A stretch of DNA of 64,000 bases from Bolinopsis microptera (taxonomy: Eukaryota > Ctenophora > Tentaculata > Lobata > Bolinopsidae): assembly GCF_026151205.1 (NCBI RefSeq), contig NC_087076.1, positions 19,399,919-19,463,918 on the forward strand, given 5' to 3'. This document shows, piece after piece, positions 19,759-31,778 of this stretch (positions within the stretch are counted from its first letter, which is position 1; every line of letters starts with the position of its first letter). Under the pieces are notes generated by a model. The model was not told the origin of the DNA. It saw only the letters and a program-made list of their open reading frames with translations, and searched no databases. Both the position numbers and the translations under genes were made by a program.

Positions 19759-20823
19759 CTAGCACTCTTCATCATGATCCATATGGGTTTTCCGCCTCTT
19801 CTCTGAGATTCTAGAGACTGTAGGAATCTTATCTGACATTTTTATTGAATGCTTTGCATTTTTGCTCTCATCTGCACCTGTAGATGTCAAGTCCGAGGAG
19901 GCAGGTGAAATAAAACAAATCTTCGACAGAAGAAATCTTCGGAAGCTCCTAATCGTCAACGTGTAGATATAAAAATTTGACATAATGTTAATCATCAGCA
20001 TGTATTCATTGATTCGAGGGAAATGAAATTGGAGTAAGCCTGTGGGATCATCTTTGACGAAATGTCTGCTGATTTTAAGGACAAAGTTAGGCAAGGTAGA
20101 TAAGCAGAAGACAACAGCAGTGAGGGCCACAGTTAAAGCTCCTTGCCATGGAACATTTCCTCGAGCCCGTCTTGCACATTTCCTTGCATCGACAAGATAC
20201 TTAAGAGTGGGGATTGTTGAAGCGATGATAGCTATGATTGGAAGAAACAGAGTGATGAATGATATAATTGGCTCTATTTCCTTCCAGACATTTGCTTTGA
20301 ACCCGTAAGTGCAGGTGTAAGGTATGTAATCAAACCCAACATCGTCCTTATCTACAACAAGGAAGAGTATCGGGAACGCTAGAGGAGGAATAAAGACGAG
20401 ACAACATATTTGATGAGCCATCCTCTCAGTTAACCTTGAACACCTAACAGGATACTTTAAAAGGAGGAACTTGCTGACAGTCATCACAGCTATCAGCATC
20501 ATTCCTCCTGGATAAATTAAAAATCCAGAATAAACTCTGACATAGCACATGACATCTCCTAAAACCCAAGAGTCAGCGATCAGCGAGACAGCTCCTGGAA
20601 AAACGCTGAAAAGAGCATATGCTAGATCAGCAACTGCGATGTATTGAATCACAATTACTATAAATTTATTTAATCTAAAAGCTTTCTCCTGGAAAGAGGC
20701 GTATAAGATTAGAGTATCTCCAATAAGAGATGAGAGAAGCACGAAGATATGGTAAGCTGCCCAGGAGTATCTCTCAGCCTTGTTGTGCATCCCAAATATC
20801 GTCTGATTGTTTGAAGTGATCAT
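19759..20823 (-). CDS. class A (rhodopsin-like) G-protein-coupled receptor
   Basis: A single-exon 354-residue protein with seven hydrophobic segments and a basic Ser/Lys-rich tail ending HMDHDEEC. TM1 carries GDTLILYASF and TM2 AVADLAYALF (the conserved Asp). The TM3 Cys is in GDVMCYV and its likely disulphide partner in the second extracellular loop is in YTCTYGF. The usual D/ERY at the end of TM3 is replaced by SKF (VSKFLLLKYPVR), TM6 has CLSTLPNF instead of CWxP, and TM7 has NFYIYTLTIRSFRR in place of NPxxY. The fold is clear but the ligand is not predictable. The divergent switches are common in lineage-expanded invertebrate receptors. Intronless structure also fits such expansions. Confidence 0.85.
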   Translation of the reverse strand: MITSNNQTIFGMHNKAERYSWAAYHIFVLLSSLIGDTLILYASFQEKAFRLNKFIVIVIQYIAVADLAYALFSVFPGAVSLIADSWVLGDVMCYVRVYSGFLIYPGGMMLIAVMTVSKFLLLKYPVRCSRLTERMAHQICCLVFIPPLAFPILFLVVDKDDVGFDYIPYTCTYGFKANVWKEIEPIISFITLFLPIIAIIASTIPTLKYLVDARKCARRARGNVPWQGALTVALTAVVFCLSTLPNFVLKISRHFVKDDPTGLLQFHFPRINEYMLMINIMSNFYIYTLTIRSFRRFLLSKICFISPASSDLTSTGADESKNAKHSIKMSDKIPTVSRISEKRRKTHMDHDEEC

Positions 20824-21084
20824 TTCATCTGGTTACTGGTAGCTGGGTTGGTGTGACTGTCTTTCCTGCTGTTAGAAGTGAGTTAAGAAACTTACATCAA
20901 AGATATGATAGACATTAGAGCATTAGACATAAATGAGTCTTTAAAGATGTATCTGAGATGTTTTTACAAGTATAGGAGCATATAGGACTATATATCTAGC
21001 CCCAAAAGATCCCCTGGTAATTTGTCTATTTCTCCGTCAACGCTAAAAGGCTGCTAGTCGGATCCCAACCGTTCTAAAAGGCTA
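20824..21084. promoter_or_regulatory. upstream region of the receptor gene
   Basis: This 261-bp stretch lies between the receptor start codon (minus strand) and the palindrome. It should hold the receptor 5' UTR and promoter; no specific element is convincing. Confidence 0.3.
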
Positions 21085-24000
21085 TCTCGTTAGCTTTTCG
21101 TGTTAAAAGCGATTTCTCAACAGTTATCACCTCTCTAGATGATTCTTAAAACATTTGGACTTCATTGCATTTTTGAAATAAATGCAATGAGGGCGTTTTC
21201 GGCCACACCCTTTTTCAGGGTTTCGCAGTCACTCGAATTTTTGTATTTCAGCCCAGGAAGGTCTTAAAGACTATTCCGATACACCAAAATGTGCCTAATA
21301 ACCACATTTATTTACAACTTATGAAGCAACATATACCTTAAAATGCTTTGTTTCGGAAATATGGCCAAAAAACGGTTTTTGGCTTGACGCAGTTCATAAT
21401 TTCCGTGATTTTTGGCATTTCCGCCTATAAGGAAGGTCGTAGAGACTATTCTGATACACTAAAATGTACATAATGGCCACATTTATATACAACTTATGAA
21501 GCAACATATACTCTAAAAGGCTTATTTTCGGAAATGTGGCTGAAAAACGGATTTTTGCCTCGAGCGAACAATGACAATATTCACAAATGGGCTATTGGAC
21601 TGTTAACTAGAAAGGTCTTAAAGAGTCATGAGCAACACAGCATTTGTCACAAGATGTAAGATGACTCACTTTGTGTCCAGAAACACCTACAAAAATTGGA
21701 GAATGATCTACTTTATTGGGCATCTCTCTTAATGGGCCAGGGCCAGCAGCATATTTGTGTCTTACGAAATGGCAATTTTTCAAAATTACGGTTTCTCTAG
21801 TAAAGGTCAATGGGTCAGTTGCTAACAGCAAATTGTTCGCAATTGCCGACTCATGCACATCATATACTCAAAAACGCTCACTTTAGGAGTCATTAGTAAA
21901 TAACTACTACATGATTTGTGAAAACTCCAACAATTTTTCCTTGGTACCAATTTAAATAAAATGTGTGACGTGCCAGACCAAAATTCAACTTCAAACTTTT
22001 TATTTATTCATGCCATGAAACCATAATATATGTACCAAGAATACCGGACCTAAAATAAATCGGCACTGGATTCGGTTCAGATTGTTGCTTGACCACTGAC
22101 CAGTACCCCACTTTATAATTATGATTGATTTCGCTGCCTCGACCAATATTGGTCTGTAATCCCTGGATTGAGATCTGTTGGCCGCAGTTTAATTTAGCTA
22201 ATTTCCTATAATACCGCAGTGGTCTGGTTCCCACTTCAGAATGACCCCATATTCTTTTTTTCAGTCGCATAGATTTTCCCATCGTATGATAATGTGTGTC
22301 ATTCCCTCGTTTTTTAATCAAGTGGTGACTGGCTATTTCTTCTGTTATTACAGCTGTGAGCTGCCTCGAGATCTTATCTGGGGCATGGGCACAAATACTA
22401 GAACATAAGAACTGTAATTCTAGAACTTCAGATTAAGGTTACTTGGCAGAATAGCATTAGCAGGGTTCGAGATTCGACTGAGGGCATTCAGGTAACATAC
22501 CAGGTTCACATCACCAGTTGAAGTGAATCTTAATTTCGGCATGCAATGCCTTTATGCCTTATAAGTTATAAGCTTATAGTAAGATCACGGGGTTTTTATA
22601 ATAGAAGGTCTCGAGATGCTGATTTAGCTATTTAGGTTTCACATGTGAAATTTTTCCAGCTTTGGGTAAAGTGGATTTTAGAGCGGGGAGGGGGTCTAAA
22701 TGACCAAAATCTGAACGATCTCTTACTTACGGGACACTACGGGACAAGGGACGGATCTCGGGCCTAATAGCTGTTTTTTAAGGAGAGGCTGGAGTTTGGA
22801 CCTAGATGGTCAACGTGAGGATAGCATGAGGATTTAGGATGCTCTGCCTGCCTTTCGTGGGGTCTTGTAACCCCGAAAGCTGGTATATCTTATCTAAATT
22901 AACCTTGGTTACATCCCGTGCTGTTTCGAATATATAATTAGATTCATAGGTCCAATATCAAGCAAAAAAGTCTGATCTCATGTACTGATGTTACACTTAC
23001 ATGATCTCCGACGCGAGGATCTCCGAAGTCCGATCTTAAAGTTGGATCTCAGAGCCAAAAAGAGGAACGTAAGCCTTGGTTCCTCTCTTTGAGAGGCAAA
23101 CAGGAAATTCGGTGTTATCAACTCAAACTCGGATTCGTAGCACAATTGAAAAACCAAAGAATAAAAATCTTAATGAATTTCCCGACATCCTAAAATTAAT
23201 ATCAGGTCGTATTCAATTCAGTGGCCCAAACTCCAGTAGGTTACAAGACTTAAGTTCAAGTCGAGGAACACTTTGATTAAGCATGATCCTTGTCTAGTTG
23301 GAGTTTTCGCATATCATGCAGTAGTTATCTACTAATCACTCCTAAACTGAGCGTTTTAGAGTCGAATCTCGAACCCTGCCATTCGGCCAAGTAATCTTAA
23401 TCTGAAGTTCTAGAATTACAGTTCTAATGTTCTAGTACTAATGTATTAGTGCCCTAGATAAGATCTCGAGGCAGCTGTAATAAAAAAGAGCTAGCCAGTA
23501 ACCACTTGATTAAAAAACGAGGGAATGACACACATTATCATACGATGGGAAAATCTATGCGAACCAAACCACTGCGGTATTACTATTATGGTAAATGAGC
23601 TAAATTAAACTGCAGCCAACAGATCTCAATCCAGGGATTACAGACCAATATTGGTCGAGGCAGTGAAGTCAATTATGATTATAAAGTGGGGTACTGGTCA
23701 GTGGTCAAGCGACAATCTGGCCCGGATCCAGTGCCAATTTATTTTAGGTCCGGTATTCTTGGTACATATATTATGGTTTCATGGCATGAATAAATGAAAA
23801 GTTGAATTTTGGTCATTACATTTTGGCTAAATTAGTGCCAATGAAAAATTGTTGGAGTTTTCACAAATCATGCAGTAGTTAAACTTATTTACTAATGACT
23901 CCTAAAGTGAGCGGTTTGAGTATATGATGTGCATGAGTCGGCAATTGCGAACAATTTGCTGTTAGCAACTGACCCATTGACCTTTACTAAAGAAACCGTA

Positions 24001-24696
24001 ATTTTGAAAAATTGCCATTTCGTAAGACACAAATATGCTGCTGGCCTGGCCCATTAAGAGAGATGCCCAATAAAGTAGATCATTCTCCAATTTTTGTAGG
24101 TGTTTCTGGACACAAAGTGAGTCATCTTACATCTTGTGACAAATGCTGTGTTGCTCATGAGTCTTTAAGACCTTTCTAGTTAACAGTCCAATAGCCCATT
24201 TGTGAATATTGTCATTGTTCGCTCGGCAAAAATCCGTTTTTCAGCCACATTTCCGAAAATAAGCCTTTTAGGGTATATGTTGCTTCATAAGTTGTATATA
24301 AATGTGGCCATTATGTACATTTTAGTGTATCAGAATAGTCTTTACGACCTTCCTAGGCGGAAATGCCAAAAATCACGGAAATTATGAACTGCGTCAAGCC
24401 AAAAACCGTTTTTCGGCCATATTTCCGAAACAAAGCATTTTAAGGTATATGTTGCTTCATAAGTTGTATATAAATGTGGCTATTAGGCACATTTTGGTGT
24501 ATCGGAATAGTCTTTAAGACCTTCCTGGGCTGAAATACAAAAATTCGAGTGACCGCGAAACCCTGAAAAAGGGTGTGAGCGAAAACGCCCTCATTGCATT
24601 TATTTCAAAAATGCAATGAAGTCCAAATGTTTTAAGAATCATCTAGAGAGGTGATAACCGTTGAGAAATCGCTTTTAACACGAAAAGCTAACGAGA
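21085..24696. repeat. 3.6-kb palindrome (foldback) with arms of about 1.35-1.4 kb
   Basis: The left arm starts TCTCGTTAGCTTTTCGTG at 21085 and the right arm ends with its complement at 24696. Arm identity is high at the outer ends (21085-21560 against 24220-24696) and continues, with indels, to about 22480 and 23360. The central spacer is about 880 bp. Each arm also contains two direct sub-repeats, both containing AACTTATGAAGCAACATATA followed by a CGGAAAT/GGCC block (left arm: from about 21255 and 21440). Short frames in the left arm (21607-21858 and 22004-22321, minus) are disrupted by base differences or indels in the right arm, so coding is doubtful. No clear target duplication. Confidence 0.85.
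22480..23360. other. central spacer of the palindrome
   Basis: Unique sequence between the arms, with no strong ORF. It includes words such as GATCTCCGACGCGAGGATCTCCGA (22996-23029) and a short forward frame at 23076-23276 that resembles no family I know. Confidence 0.4.
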
Positions 24697-24884
24697 TTCC
24701 GTTTCGTCTCAGACTATGCGTACTATAATCTTGGATTGAAGTAAAACAATTCCAATCTGATGACACAAAGGAGCTTACATCCTGACACCATGGTTCATCA
24801 ATCGTGATAAGACGACTGAGGGTAATGGCCAGGTATCCGTATTGTTCGTTAATTCATTACCTACATATATTCCACCGATATTGG

Positions 24885-25465
24885 TCATTGGACCCAAATG
24901 CTGTTGTGTAAGTGTAACTGTAAGCGTGACAAATACTATCATAGATTTAAGCACTTCGAACAAAAGTCATACTCAGGAGCTACACCACTATTATAAACTG
25001 AATACCATCAACAATAAAATTAGCATGCTGAGCTGTGTAAATATATAGTTCTAGTTAGTCCAATTATAGTCCTGCAGCCCACGTGGGAATTTAATAGCAT
25101 TGGTTTATAAATTCTAATTATAGATCACATTAAATTATCATAGATCATAGATGAAAATGGTTGAGGGTCTATTAATCATGGCCAGGTGCCATCTGGGTCA
25201 TTTGCGTTAATGATATACCTAGCATTAAGAATACGGAACTTATTGACTTTATGTATTTAACAGAATATGTATTATTTGGCTTCGAGTTGAGTTCTATAGT
25301 CTATACCCACAAAATTGAAAAAACATACTCAAAAATAAAACTAAAACATTGAGATTGAGAGATCATCGACCCAAACCACACCGGTATACGTAATTATCGG
25401 TAAATAAGACAAGAAAATGAGCTGTACAGTAATTAGTGGCATGGCATCGAATAGAGAATAAATAA
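24885..25465. repeat. copy A of a dispersed direct duplication (about 0.6 kb)
   Basis: Matches 26860-27560 (copy B) in the same orientation. Shared words include GAGCTACACCACTATTATAAAC, CACGTGGGAATTT and CATAGATCATAGATGAAAATGG. Copy A lacks about 110 bp present in copy B (27400-27510). Copy B lacks the stretch 25465-25700 before GTTAACGTTTTATGGCTGGAG. Confidence 0.7.
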
Positions 25466-26859
25466 AGCTTTTTCAGTTATTTAGAATATATATTCGCATG
25501 TATCCACACTATATTTACATTACACGTTCAACGTGATATCATTATCAGTGCAGTGTGTACAACACCAACTACACCGATCACCACTCATATACAGCACAAT
25601 TTCATGGGATCATTCCCCAGTTGTCCCTAGTTTTTCAGAGTTAATCATCACCGATAGACAGCATGAGAGTAGGCCTGGCCATCTTGAAGTGATAATAATA
25701 AATAAAGCAGTTAACGTTTTATGGCTGGAGATTCAGAATTATAGGTTGTCAAAGATAATTTAAATATTAATTTGATTGGTAAAGAAGTGTTGTAGTGGTG
25801 TAGTTAAAATTTAAACATGAAGTTTAAAATCTTCTGAAAAGCGAACCAATAACGAACCATTCAACATTTGTTTGCAGACCTCTTTGCACCTCCTTGGGTC
25901 AGTACCGAGGAAGGCACTCTTAATATGATGAATCGTGCCTTGTACGACTGCAAATTCTATTGTTCAGAGTTCATTGAGGACCATTCTGTCGGATCTAACA
26001 GTCAGTTTTATTACAATTGTTTCTTTCACTTTTATAGGATTAGGACACATTGAAATTAGTTGATAATGCTAGTAATGACAATCGCTATTATAAAGCTATA
26101 ACTAGCTCGGGATCCGTATTGCAAATTAACACAGCAAATAGTCAGCTGATAGGTAACAGCCCTCTAACAGCCAACAGTTTCTTGTAATAATTGACATAAA
26201 CATAAACTAATAGTAATAAAGTGAAAAGAATGACACTATCATGCATCAGGGCGAAAGATGACAATAGAATTATAAGCTAAATTACAGAAGAGTCAACGTG
26301 AGCGTGAACATTTCTTAATTTTAATAATATATCATCCTCGGAGCTGCTACAACGAATGATTAATGTGGGGTAGTATTATAATTATACTGATACTTATTGA
26401 ACTTCAGTTGTCCTCGCTTCCACGTGGTTATCATACCAGGTACTTAGCCACATAATTATATTTATATTTATAGTAGAACAATGATCTCTTTAAAAGTTTT
26501 AAGGTTCGGAAATATTAAGGAAGGTACACCATGCCTCCCTTTCTCCCTCCCTGATAGCTAGGTATTGAAATAAATAAACATAATTTAATTAACAGCGTTC
26601 ATAAAATGATCTTTTCGGGCTACTAATACTATCATAATTATTCATCTCTGTAAGTCGAACGTTAAAATTTCCGGAGAACTTGTTAACTTTTCGAAAAATG
26701 AGGACTTTCGTCGAAAACGACAAATTTACTTCAGTTTATTCGTTATTATTGGGGAAATGTCTTGTGACATGGATCATAGTGTAGGTAACACAATTAGAAA
26801 TAGTAAAAGAAAAAACTGGTGCCTTTTAAATTTGTATTGATTCAATTTAAGTTGCCGAA
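25466..26859. other. gene-poor AT-rich region between the duplicated blocks
   Basis: There is one exon-like patch: after TTTGTTTGCAG (25868-25878) an open stretch encodes a peptide with NRALYDCKFYCSEFIED (to about 26050). I do not recognise it, and no partner exon is evident. Otherwise nothing. Confidence 0.35.
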
Positions 26860-27560
26860 TTGACCCAAATGTATAGTATGTAGTATAACTGTAAGTAGTG
26901 TGACAGCACTTCGAATAGCTGAACAAAAATGTTTTACTCAGGAGTCAGGAGCTACACCACTATTATAAACTGAATACCATCAACAATACAATTAGCATGC
27001 TGAGCTGTTTTAATATATAGTTCGAGTTAGTCCAATTATAGTCATGCAGTCCACGTGGGAATTTGATAAGCATTGGTTTATAAATTATAATCATAGATCA
27101 CATTAACTTATCATAGATCATAGATGAAAATGGTTGAGTGTCTATTAATAATGTGGGGGGGGGGGGGGGGGGGGAGGGGTGCCATCTAGGTCATTTGCGT
27201 TAATGATATACCTAGAATTAAGAAGACGGAACTTATTGACTTTATGTATTTAACAGAATATGTATTATTTGGGGCTTCGAGTTGAGTTCTATATCTATAA
27301 TCTATACCCACAAAATTGAAAAAATATATATAAAGTAAAACTAAAACATAGAGATTGAGAGATCATCGACCCAAACCAGTAACCACACCGGTATGCGTAA
27401 TTTCCTGTGCAGGCCCCTGGCCTTCTTTCCCCTCGGAACTTATGACTCCAGCAGTCGCATTCAATGTAGATCATGTTTCATTATTTCTTTAAGTTTCGCC
27501 AACCTTACTCAGTATCGGTAAATACTTTTCGACAAGAAAATGAGCTGTAATTGGCATCGA
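26860..27560. repeat. copy B of the dispersed duplication, with a G20 tract
   Basis: See copy A at 24885. Where copy A reads ATCATGGCCAGGTGCC, copy B has a run of 20 G (27155-27174) followed by AGGGGTGCC, so the G tract arose inside the duplicated block after, or along with, the duplication. Confidence 0.7.
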
Positions 27561-27730
27561 ATAGAGAATAAATAATGCAGTTAACGTTTTATGGCTGGAG
27601 AAAAGACTACTCAAACTACTTACTTTAGCAGCTGGATTAGAAAGGGGGTAGGCTACTACCCCCTATCTTAATAAGTAATTCGATGACCAAAATTCATGGC
27701 ATAGAACATGGAGAATTACCCAATTAATTA

Positions 27731-27954
27731 CCCCCCCCCCCCCCATTAGATACCCATTCCTAAATTGTAATTGTATTACTATCAGAGTGATATTGAATAA
27801 AAATATTGTCAAATTGTTATTATTCTAGAGGGTAAATTAGAAAATTTTTATTTTGTTACAATCAACAACCAACCCCCCCCCCCCCCCCCCCCCCCCCCGT
27901 CCCCCCCCCCCCCCCGGAATCAACCGTAATCATTTGGAAACCCCCCCCCCCCCC
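27731..27954. repeat. cluster of long poly-C tracts
   Basis: C14 (27731-27744), C26 (27873-27898), C15 (27901-27915) and C14 (27941-27954) within 225 bp. Such runs can form i-motif and G-quadruplex structures and are prone to replication slippage and sequencing error. Confidence 0.85.
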
Positions 27955-29919
27955 TACGGCTGATTACGTAAAATGTGAACGACCCCTATGTAATATAGAT
28001 TTTTAACTCTTATTTGAATTGCCATAATATTATGAATCATTTGCTTCAACAGAGAAAAAAAAGAAAAACACTTTAATTCTGCTCAAACATCGAATTGATT
28101 TAATCATTTATGTTTCAAATACAAATTACTATAATTATAAGCATTTAGAATACACCATAATTTTAATCACTAATGTAATTAATATTCGCACAGCTCTAAA
28201 AACTTCAATTTTACATACAATTATTATGACAAACTGAGTCCTCAATATCCCACATTGATACCGTTTTAGTTAATAATATCAGACACCACTTACTCAAGAT
28301 ACGTCCGAAAAATTTGACCTCGACTTATTTGTTATTAAGTCTGAAAAATGGAGCATATTTTGGTTTTGACTTTTGACAATGATAAAATTGATCATCATTA
28401 TTTGATGCACAAATATTTCAGACGTAATGTTCGTGTATAAAATGTGTCAATGCGTTAAATGCATCACGTGACACATCATGTTGTATATTATATAATAGTT
28501 ATCCGGATTTGTTAACAATTTAACTGAGTTGATTCAAGAAAATAACTCTAAATAAATAGCAACTCATTCCAAAAACAGAAACCTTCGTTCGAATTAAAGG
28601 AGGTAAACACAGTAAAAATTGCCATCAACATACATTTATGGTTTTACAGGATCAAAATATCCTCCAAAATCAAATAAAAATCGACAAACTAATAGATTAC
28701 AAGACGAGAAAAGTCTTGCAATCTTTCGCCGGAAAGATACAAGAGTTAACTGAATATGACGTGCTCACCGGTAAAAAATGATCGGTCTACAGTTCGATAG
28801 AATCTTGATCAGTTTCCCATAAATCACGCGGTTTTGGCGTGTTTATTGTCAAACAACTTCCGAACGGTTTCATCAGAATCATATTCACTTCCAACCACCA
28901 GCGATCGTCTCTGACCGCAGAGTGGTCTTTAAAAGTAAAAGCAAGTTGTCTTTCTTATTTGAAACATCTAATTTGAAATTTACCAGTCACACGGCCAAAT
29001 TCCACCTTGTTGCTTAGATCTCTGATTGCAAGTCTGAGTCCTCAATTAGATTTCACTGAAATAATCACACATGAGCGCTCACGCTACCATCTAAAGCATA
29101 AACAATTAAAGTTTACGCAAGTATCTCTTAGACGAACGCGTGATAACTCACGCAACAATCACGTGACTGCAATCGCGCTAGCCTCACTTGAAAAAAGATT
29201 CCTAACACCCACTCTGGGGTGACGAGGTCCTATAAAATTGACGTCAGGGTACTGAGGTTGCCGTGTGAGATGTTCTGGGGGAGTGCCGAGGACTCCAGGA
29301 AGTGCTGACGCTCTAGATCCATCAGAGTTTGTCTGATTCTCTCGCTCAGCTTCTTTCGCTTTATCATTCCAAAATTTGAAAATTCGATTCTTCGGGGCCA
29401 CACCCAATTGACATTGAATTGCTTATACTGGTATTTGTGAACATGTTAGAGACTCCGTTGTAACCTATTGCAATAGGTCATTTAATCCGGTATATGATCT
29501 GAAAAGATGGTGCGAAACTGATTTAAAATGACGAAGTTATCAAGCAATTAATTGTTTATCTCGTTAACAAAATTGATTGAGTACTCAATGATTACCCAAT
29601 TACATCACCGTAATTGGGCTCTCTATATACACGACTCCCATAATGCAGATCTAGCCTCAACCCAATCACCTGATCACACGTAATGAACAAACTCGTTATG
29701 CGTCATATCTCGGTCATCTGAGAAGCTACAACTATCATTTTTTCAAGACAAACGTAATTTAAATGGTCAAACACCATTCAATAAAATTTGGCTCGAGCCT
29801 CGATCCGACTATCTTAACTATCAACTAAATGCGAAAATGAACATTCATTTGAAAAAAATGAACACGAATATGTTTCGATTTGACAAATTCCTCGAACCAG
29901 TGGTGGTAGTAAGTCATGA
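27955..29919. other. intergenic, no firm gene
   Basis: AT-rich, ending where the RTE tail begins. A minus-strand frame at 29159-29407 (82 residues, with PKNRIFKFWNDKAKEAE and PEHLTRQPQYPD) has a less biased composition than its surroundings. It could be a single exon, but I recognise no domain or splice partner. Confidence 0.35.
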
Positions 29920-30419
29920 CTTACTTACTTGACTTAAGGCGGGTAGTATTCCCGAGATCCATTGACAACAGTTCTCCACAGCTTTCTGTCTTCCATCATT
30001 CTAGCTATCTCATCTACTGACGTCAGCCCAGTTATCTAGTAGTGTTAAGTGAGGTCGCCCCCTGTTAGTATGCCCATGACTCGGCTTCCAGAGGATCAGT
30101 TTGTTCAGTGTCAGCTCCGGATGTCGGTGAGCGTGACTTGCAAGTCTGAGCCGTCGTTGGGTTATCTTGGAGCTGACTTTGGGAAGATCACCGTACAGGC
30201 TGTGGTTGCTGACATGGTCTCGATATTGATTGATGTTAAGGGCCATTCTTAACATTCGCGTATAGCAACCATCAACCATCTTCTCTAGCCTTTTCGTCAT
30301 AGTCCAAGTCTCGGAACCGTACAGTAGCACCGACTCCACTAGTGCTGTAAACACTCTCATCTTGATAGACTTTCTAAGCTTAGAATTCCGAAGTTTTTTA
30401 AGTGTGTGGCATGCTCCCC
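29920..30419 (-). pseudogene. RTE-type LINE, C-terminal part (3' half of split element)
   Basis: The minus-strand frame 30419 to 30010 carries CHTLKKLRNSKLRKSIKMR, VLLYGSETWTMTKRLEKM and the tail HGHTNRGRPHLTLLDNW, all typical of the RTE C-terminal region. The element ends near 29920 in an AAGT-type microsatellite (AAGTAAGTAAGTCATGAC on the minus strand), as RTE elements often do. It continues at 37537 on the other side of the Polinton: the reading frame is restored when 30420-37530 and one CTCCCC are removed. Confidence 0.85.
30414..30419. repeat. Polinton target-site duplication, left
   Basis: CTCCCC, repeated at 37531-37536. The LINE codons on either side join in frame across a single copy. 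Confidence 0.9.
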
Positions 30420-30863
30420 AGTAGTATATATACATACACCTGGCCGGCAATCACCTAGGTGTGAACTGCCCCCGGGGCCTCCCCCGGGCTGAGCTGCCCC
30501 CAGGAGCTGCCCCGGGGAGCTGGGGAACTGGGCTGCCCCGGGGAGCTGGGGAACTGGGCTGCCCCGGGAAGCTGGGGAACTGGGCTGCCCCGGGAAGCTG
30601 GGGAACTGGGCTGCCCCGGGAACCTCACCAGGGGCAAATAATCGCAACAACAATCACCACAGCAATAGCCCTGGAACTCCCCCGGACAGACCCCTCCCCG
30701 GGCTGATCCGAGGGTGAATAGAGGTCGACTGTGCACACACCTATTGCATTTGGACACTGAGCTGCGGTGGAGCTGAACACCGATGCAGTGTTGCTGATGA
30801 TTCTGGGCCTTCCCCGAACTCGCCCGGAACGAGCTCCCCGTGAGCCAGGTGTGAAATGTCCTC
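30420..30863. repeat. Polinton left terminal inverted repeat with minisatellite
   Basis: Matches the reverse complement of 37270-37530. It includes a 26-bp GC-rich minisatellite, CTGCCCCGGGRAGCTGGGGAA-type, with about five copies (30500-30625) against about two to three in the right TIR. A block of about 130 bp (30700-30825) is missing from the right TIR. Long open frames here come from the repeat, not from genes. Confidence 0.85.
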
Positions 30864-31425
30864 GGATAAACAAGTAAGTAATATCGTCATTTAAAATTTG
30901 CAGACTTCCACTAACAATCAGTCTTTACATGGATAAAACAGAACGGTGATACTTTTTCAGGACAGAGTATAAATACTTGGAGTATAAATACCTGGAGAGC
31001 AGAACACCATTTGCATACTTTCAATTTTACCATGCCTTTCATTTGTGATTGTACAATTAAATTCCGCCTTCAAATATCAGATATCTGGCAAAATGTATGT
31101 TATTGTGAGTGGGTTAGCTTATGATTCATGCCATTGGACCTGGTGACGACGAGCAAGCATTTGAAACGATACTACGTGAAATTGAGGTGTGTAAGAATAT
31201 CTTCACTATGCTATATAATCGTTGAGAATACTGGTCTTGATCTCCATTTAAATTGTTAATATACAATTTTTCTCCATCAGTGTGCAGAGTATTATCACAG
31301 CCTGTATAGCTATAACCCGTGAACTCTACAGAGAATAAAGGTAAACACATGTTATACTCTTGATCGGTCTTAAAACTCCCACTTTTTTAAGGGTGTCATA
31401 ATGTACCAATGAACATTACACAATT
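30864..31425. other. Polinton interior left of the SINE
   Basis: Forward frame with ATGATTCATGCCATTGGACC (31120-31139) ending at a GTGTGTAAG donor-like site, then an acceptor-like TCCATCAG (31273-31280) and a short exon-like stretch ending in AAAG|GTAAAC. The frames do not join cleanly, so I do not call a gene. The segment 31378-31425 is duplicated at 31779-31826 (see SINE). Confidence 0.3.
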
Positions 31426-31778
31426 TTTTTTTTAATCTCACACTTATTTTACTTCGGAGTATTCCAACAGCCACATTGTTACACAAGTGTAACTAGCCAA
31501 TTACAGGAAGCCGAAGGATTTAATTAGGCCAGTGACGGTTAAGGTAGTGTGTACCATACTTTCTTCGCCCGAGACTTCGCTGCAATGGACAGCTTCTCAT
31601 TTAACCCTCACACACGATTTCTCGAATATTCGGCTGAGTAGACCGGGTGGCTGCATAGACCACTCAGGATCTTTAGCTGAATGTCGACGACACTCACCCC
31701 ACGACTAGGCAGGCAGTGGGTTTCGAACTCGCAATCTCACGATTACAAATCCGATGATTAACCAACTACGCTACCTGG
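31426..31778 (-). mobile_element. tRNA-derived SINE flanked by a 48-bp duplication
   Basis: On the minus strand it starts with a tRNA-like head: box A TAGCGTAGTTGG and box B GAGTTCGAAAC, with a TTTGTAA anticodon loop suggesting a tRNA-Thr(TGT) origin. It ends in an A-rich tail (the T9 run starting after 31425 on the plus strand). The 48-bp sequence from CCCACTTTTTTAAGGG to CACAATT occurs on both sides (31378-31425, 31779-31826). That is far longer than the 7-20 bp usual for SINE integration. The tRNA head is degenerate (an anticodon stem mismatch), so this is not a functional tRNA gene. Confidence 0.8.

Noticed and set aside
21607-22321. Minus-strand frames of 83 and 105 codons in the palindrome
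   Set aside because: The other arm carries the same sequence with stops or indels, and the peptides match no family.
30461-30873. Several open frames of 80-100 codons on both strands
   Set aside because: They run through the GC-rich 26-bp minisatellite of the Polinton TIR and have repeat-driven, proline/glycine-rich translations.
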